Shown here piece after piece: positions 62,179 to 64,000 of a stretch of 64,000 nucleotides of DNA. The position numbers were made by a program, and so were the translations under genes. The stretch's first letter is position 1. Every line of letters starts with the position of its first letter. The stretch is from assembly GCA_040403095.1 (NCBI GenBank), contig JBBALI010000004.1, positions 98,614 to 162,613 of the forward strand. The letters are read 5' to 3'. The DNA is from JAQVCM01 sp040403095. Its GTDB lineage: Bacteria; Bacteroidota; Bacteroidia; Flavobacteriales_D; Crocinitomicaceae. The notes beneath the pieces are model-generated. The model had not been told where the DNA came from. It saw only the letters and a list, made by a program, of their open reading frames with translations, and did not search any database.

Positions 62179-64000
62179 ATGAAAAATTTTATTTTTCTCT
62201 TTTGTTTTTGTTCACCATTCGTTTCCGTTGCGCAAGATTGGAAGGAAATTCCGGTACCAACTTTTATGTCAAACAGCGGAGATTACGATGTAGCAGTTGA
62301 TGCTTCAGGCGATTCTTATTTTATTTTTTCAAATTACGAAGGCGAGGGAATCGGGTTCTATGTATTAAAATATAAGCCATTTGGACAACAATGGGATACA
62401 ATTTATAATTATAGTTTCAACAATAGTTATTCACAAAATCTAAAAACAGATGTTCGCGGAAATGATGTTTTTATTTCCTTGCAAGTGAACCAATCATCTG
62501 AAATCAGGTATTACGTTTTTTCGATAATTAATGATCAAGTGAATTTGGAAATCAATCCAATAGCAACTGGAATTGACGAATATGAAAACAATCATTTTAC
62601 TGTCGGAAATACTACTGGAGAGTATTTTTGGTTTGCTAAAAAACAGTATGAACAGAAATATTTCATTTCAAGATACAATACCTTGGATGGTACATTAATT
62701 TCTGATACCATTTCGAATCCTGCATCAGCTTATTTTTCAGAAAGAAGGATGAGTATGGTTGGAGATACACTTTGGGTGGCTTATAGTAAAGAAGGGGCTG
62801 ATTATCACATTTTGAAAAAGCATAAAACAGCAACAGTTTTTAGTGCTTATGACAACTCTGCAGAAGGAATATTCACGCACAATGGCAGTAATATAGATAA
62901 TTACACTGTGAATTGGATGAGTAATAAATTAAACAAATTGATTTTCATAGGTAAAAATCAATTGGGAGATGCATTCGCTTACTCATTTACAAATGGTGTT
63001 TTAGCTCTTGACCAACTTCCAAATCTTGCTCCTTTTGCCCAATGGGATTATTCTTCAACTTCTTCAACTATTTTTGTTGCCAATAGCACGCTGGATACGC
63101 CAACGTCTAACTATTACACGCAGGTAGTAAAAAAAGACTTGAGCACAGGAAGTTGGTCTCAAGTTGGAACAGATTTTTCAAATATCAATGAAAGTTCAAT
63201 CCATTTAGGAAATAATACTACCTCCGAACGTTTGATTTTTGGAAGTAAATATTTTGATCAATTTACATATGTCAATACTGGATTCATTCGCATCACCAAT
63301 GTGGCACCTGAAAGTGGAACAATCAATTTTGTACAGGTTTCTTCGATTTGTCCAGAATCTACAGAAGCCACTTTGACGCAAACTTTTGAAGTTGTTGATG
63401 CAAACTTTGATTCGCTCAATATTATTTCTGTTGTTTCTTCTGATGAATCTATTATCCCAACAATTTCTATTTCATTTTCAACTCTAAATCAAACTGGAAA
63501 TACAACTCAATTTCAACTCGTTGGAAATACTATTTCAAGTGGGACAACTGATTTAATTATTAAAATATCGGATGGCTATGATACAATTACAGTTACCAAA
63601 TCTATTACTGTTCTAACAGTTTCGCCTCCAGCAGCTTTTGACCAAAGTTTTTGCGGAGCGGCAACGGTAAATAATTTAGTTGCTTCAGGAAGTTCCATTT
63701 CTTGGTTTACTAGTAATTTCTCCGCAAATCCTTTGTCTTCCGCTGCACCGCTTACAGCAGGTTGGTATTATTTGAATCAAACAATTTCAGGCTGTGTAAG
63801 TGCTTTAGATTCAATCGAGGTCACAATAAATAATTTACCAAACGTGCAAGCAGGAACGGATGTTACGGTTTGCGCTGGACAATCTGTCACTTTATCAGGA
63901 TCTGGAGCAGCATTTTATTCATGGACTTTGGGTGTTTCAAACGGAAGTTCATTTGTACCAGCATCAACTGCAACTTATACTTTAACAGGAACAAATGTAA
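62179..64000 (+). CDS. Large secreted adhesin-like protein, N-terminal part (runs off the window)
   Basis: ATG at 62179; open to the window edge (over 600 residues). Signal peptide at about 1-19 (MKNFIFLFCFCSPFVSVAQ). Residues about 20-370 resemble a propeller-like region (repeated YVLKYKPFG, LWVAYSK, SSTSSTIFVANST), then Ig-like/HYR-like domains (about 375-600) with PESGTINFVQVSSICPES and 'AGTDVTVCAGQSVTLSGSGA', which occurs widely in secreted Bacteroidota proteins. By comparison with 6579-10133 a T9SS sorting domain is likely at its end outside the window. Function beyond surface localisation is unknown. Confidence 0.75.
   Translation, partial: MKNFIFLFCFCSPFVSVAQDWKEIPVPTFMSNSGDYDVAVDASGDSYFIFSNYEGEGIGFYVLKYKPFGQQWDTIYNYSFNNSYSQNLKTDVRGNDVFISLQVNQSSEIRYYVFSIINDQVNLEINPIATGIDEYENNHFTVGNTTGEYFWFAKKQYEQKYFISRYNTLDGTLISDTISNPASAYFSERRMSMVGDTLWVAYSKEGADYHILKKHKTATVFSAYDNSAEGIFTHNGSNIDNYTVNWMSNKLNKLIFIGKNQLGDAFAYSFTNGVLALDQLPNLAPFAQWDYSSTSSTIFVANSTLDTPTSNYYTQVVKKDLSTGSWSQVGTDFSNINESSIHLGNNTTSERLIFGSKYFDQFTYVNTGFIRITNVAPESGTINFVQVSSICPESTEATLTQTFEVVDANFDSLNIISVVSSDESIIPTISISFSTLNQTGNTTQFQLVGNTISSGTTDLIIKISDGYDTITVTKSITVLTVSPPAAFDQSFCGAATVNNLVASGSSISWFTSNFSANPLSSAAPLTAGWYYLNQTISGCVSALDSIEVTINNLPNVQAGTDVTVCAGQSVTLSGSGAAFYSWTLGVSNGSSFVPASTATYTLTGTNV

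Noticed and set aside
1..64000. CRISPR arrays, tRNA or rRNA genes, IS elements, prophage
   Set aside because: No regularly spaced repeats, tRNA-like cloverleaf, transposase, integrase or phage structural genes were found by reading both strands.

Overview
The window looks like a stretch of chromosome from a low-GC, free-living Bacteroidota bacterium of the order Flavobacteriales; family Crocinitomicaceae (Fluviicola-like) is my best guess and is inference. The support is: secreted proteins ending in type IX secretion sorting domains (a gliding-motility-type 'type B' C-terminus at 6579-10133 and a type A C-terminus on a CotH-like protein); Bacteroidota promoters of the form TTG-N19-TAnnTTTG, several of them textbook; a type B ribosomal protein L31; a CarB without the usual C-terminal regulatory domain; and many families typical of the phylum (DUF4834, YfhO, PadR-PspC pair, SpoIIE phosphatase with a seven-bladed-propeller sensor, WG-repeat protein). 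I see no tRNA, rRNA, CRISPR array, IS element or prophage.

Layout. 1-4289 (minus): yidC (partial), pyrG, a glycosyltransferase and a cysteine desulfurase. 4463-6484 (plus): a very AT-rich FkbM methyltransferase plus glycosyltransferase pair. 6579-12212: two large secreted proteins facing each other. 12223-14210 (minus): corA, a DoxX-like protein and a small HAD hydrolase. 14406-16396: rpsA with a structured leader and a strong terminator. 16425-19675: a probable uptake operon (small Cys/His protein, TonB-dependent receptor, lipoprotein). 19881-26741: carB, DUF4834, yfhO, DUF1801. 26749-34185 (minus): a zinc-ribbon gene and its partner, a repeat-rich spacer, the PadR-PspC pair, an LpxL-type acyltransferase, rarA, a beta-helix lipoprotein. 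34266-35344: a MORN-repeat gene split by a frameshift. 35536-40251 (plus): rpmE2, WG-repeat protein, AAC(3)-family acetyltransferase, a secreted protein. 40284-46955 (minus): transaldolase, SRP RNA, Crp-like regulator, TPM protein, HEAT-like protein, TPR protein, gyrA. 46956-47585: a 630-bp AT-rich spacer with clustered DnaA-box-like words. 47586-50111: clpC. 50255-52705 (minus): an Omp85-like barrel and a secreted protein. 52942-58599: an SOS mutagenesis cassette. 58624-61875: SpoIIE phosphatase. 62179-end: start of another large secreted protein.

The most coherent accessory system is the divergent cassette dinB-dnaE2 (minus) / lexA-like-SRAP (plus). The regulator is a helix-turn-helix/S24 protein with a visible Ala-Gly self-cleavage site and Ser/Lys dyad, and the 87-bp divergent spacer carries two equally built dyads (TGTYCTA-N3-TAGAACA type) placed on the two promoters. 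The natural reading is that RecA-stimulated self-cleavage releases both a Y-family polymerase and a C-family DnaE2-type polymerase. The SRAP protein of the cassette has lost the stretch that normally carries the active-site His, so it may be non-functional or altered.

Other points worth attention: the rpsA 5' leader contains two hairpins whose loops are perfectly complementary over 9 nt (a candidate kissing-loop autoregulatory element); the gyrA-clpC spacer has a 53-bp repeat pair with three DnaA-box-like words at identical spacing (candidate replication origin); and the spacer at 51761-51861 is a mosaic of short pieces similar to dnaE2 and the neighbouring barrel gene, joined at a shared microhomology.
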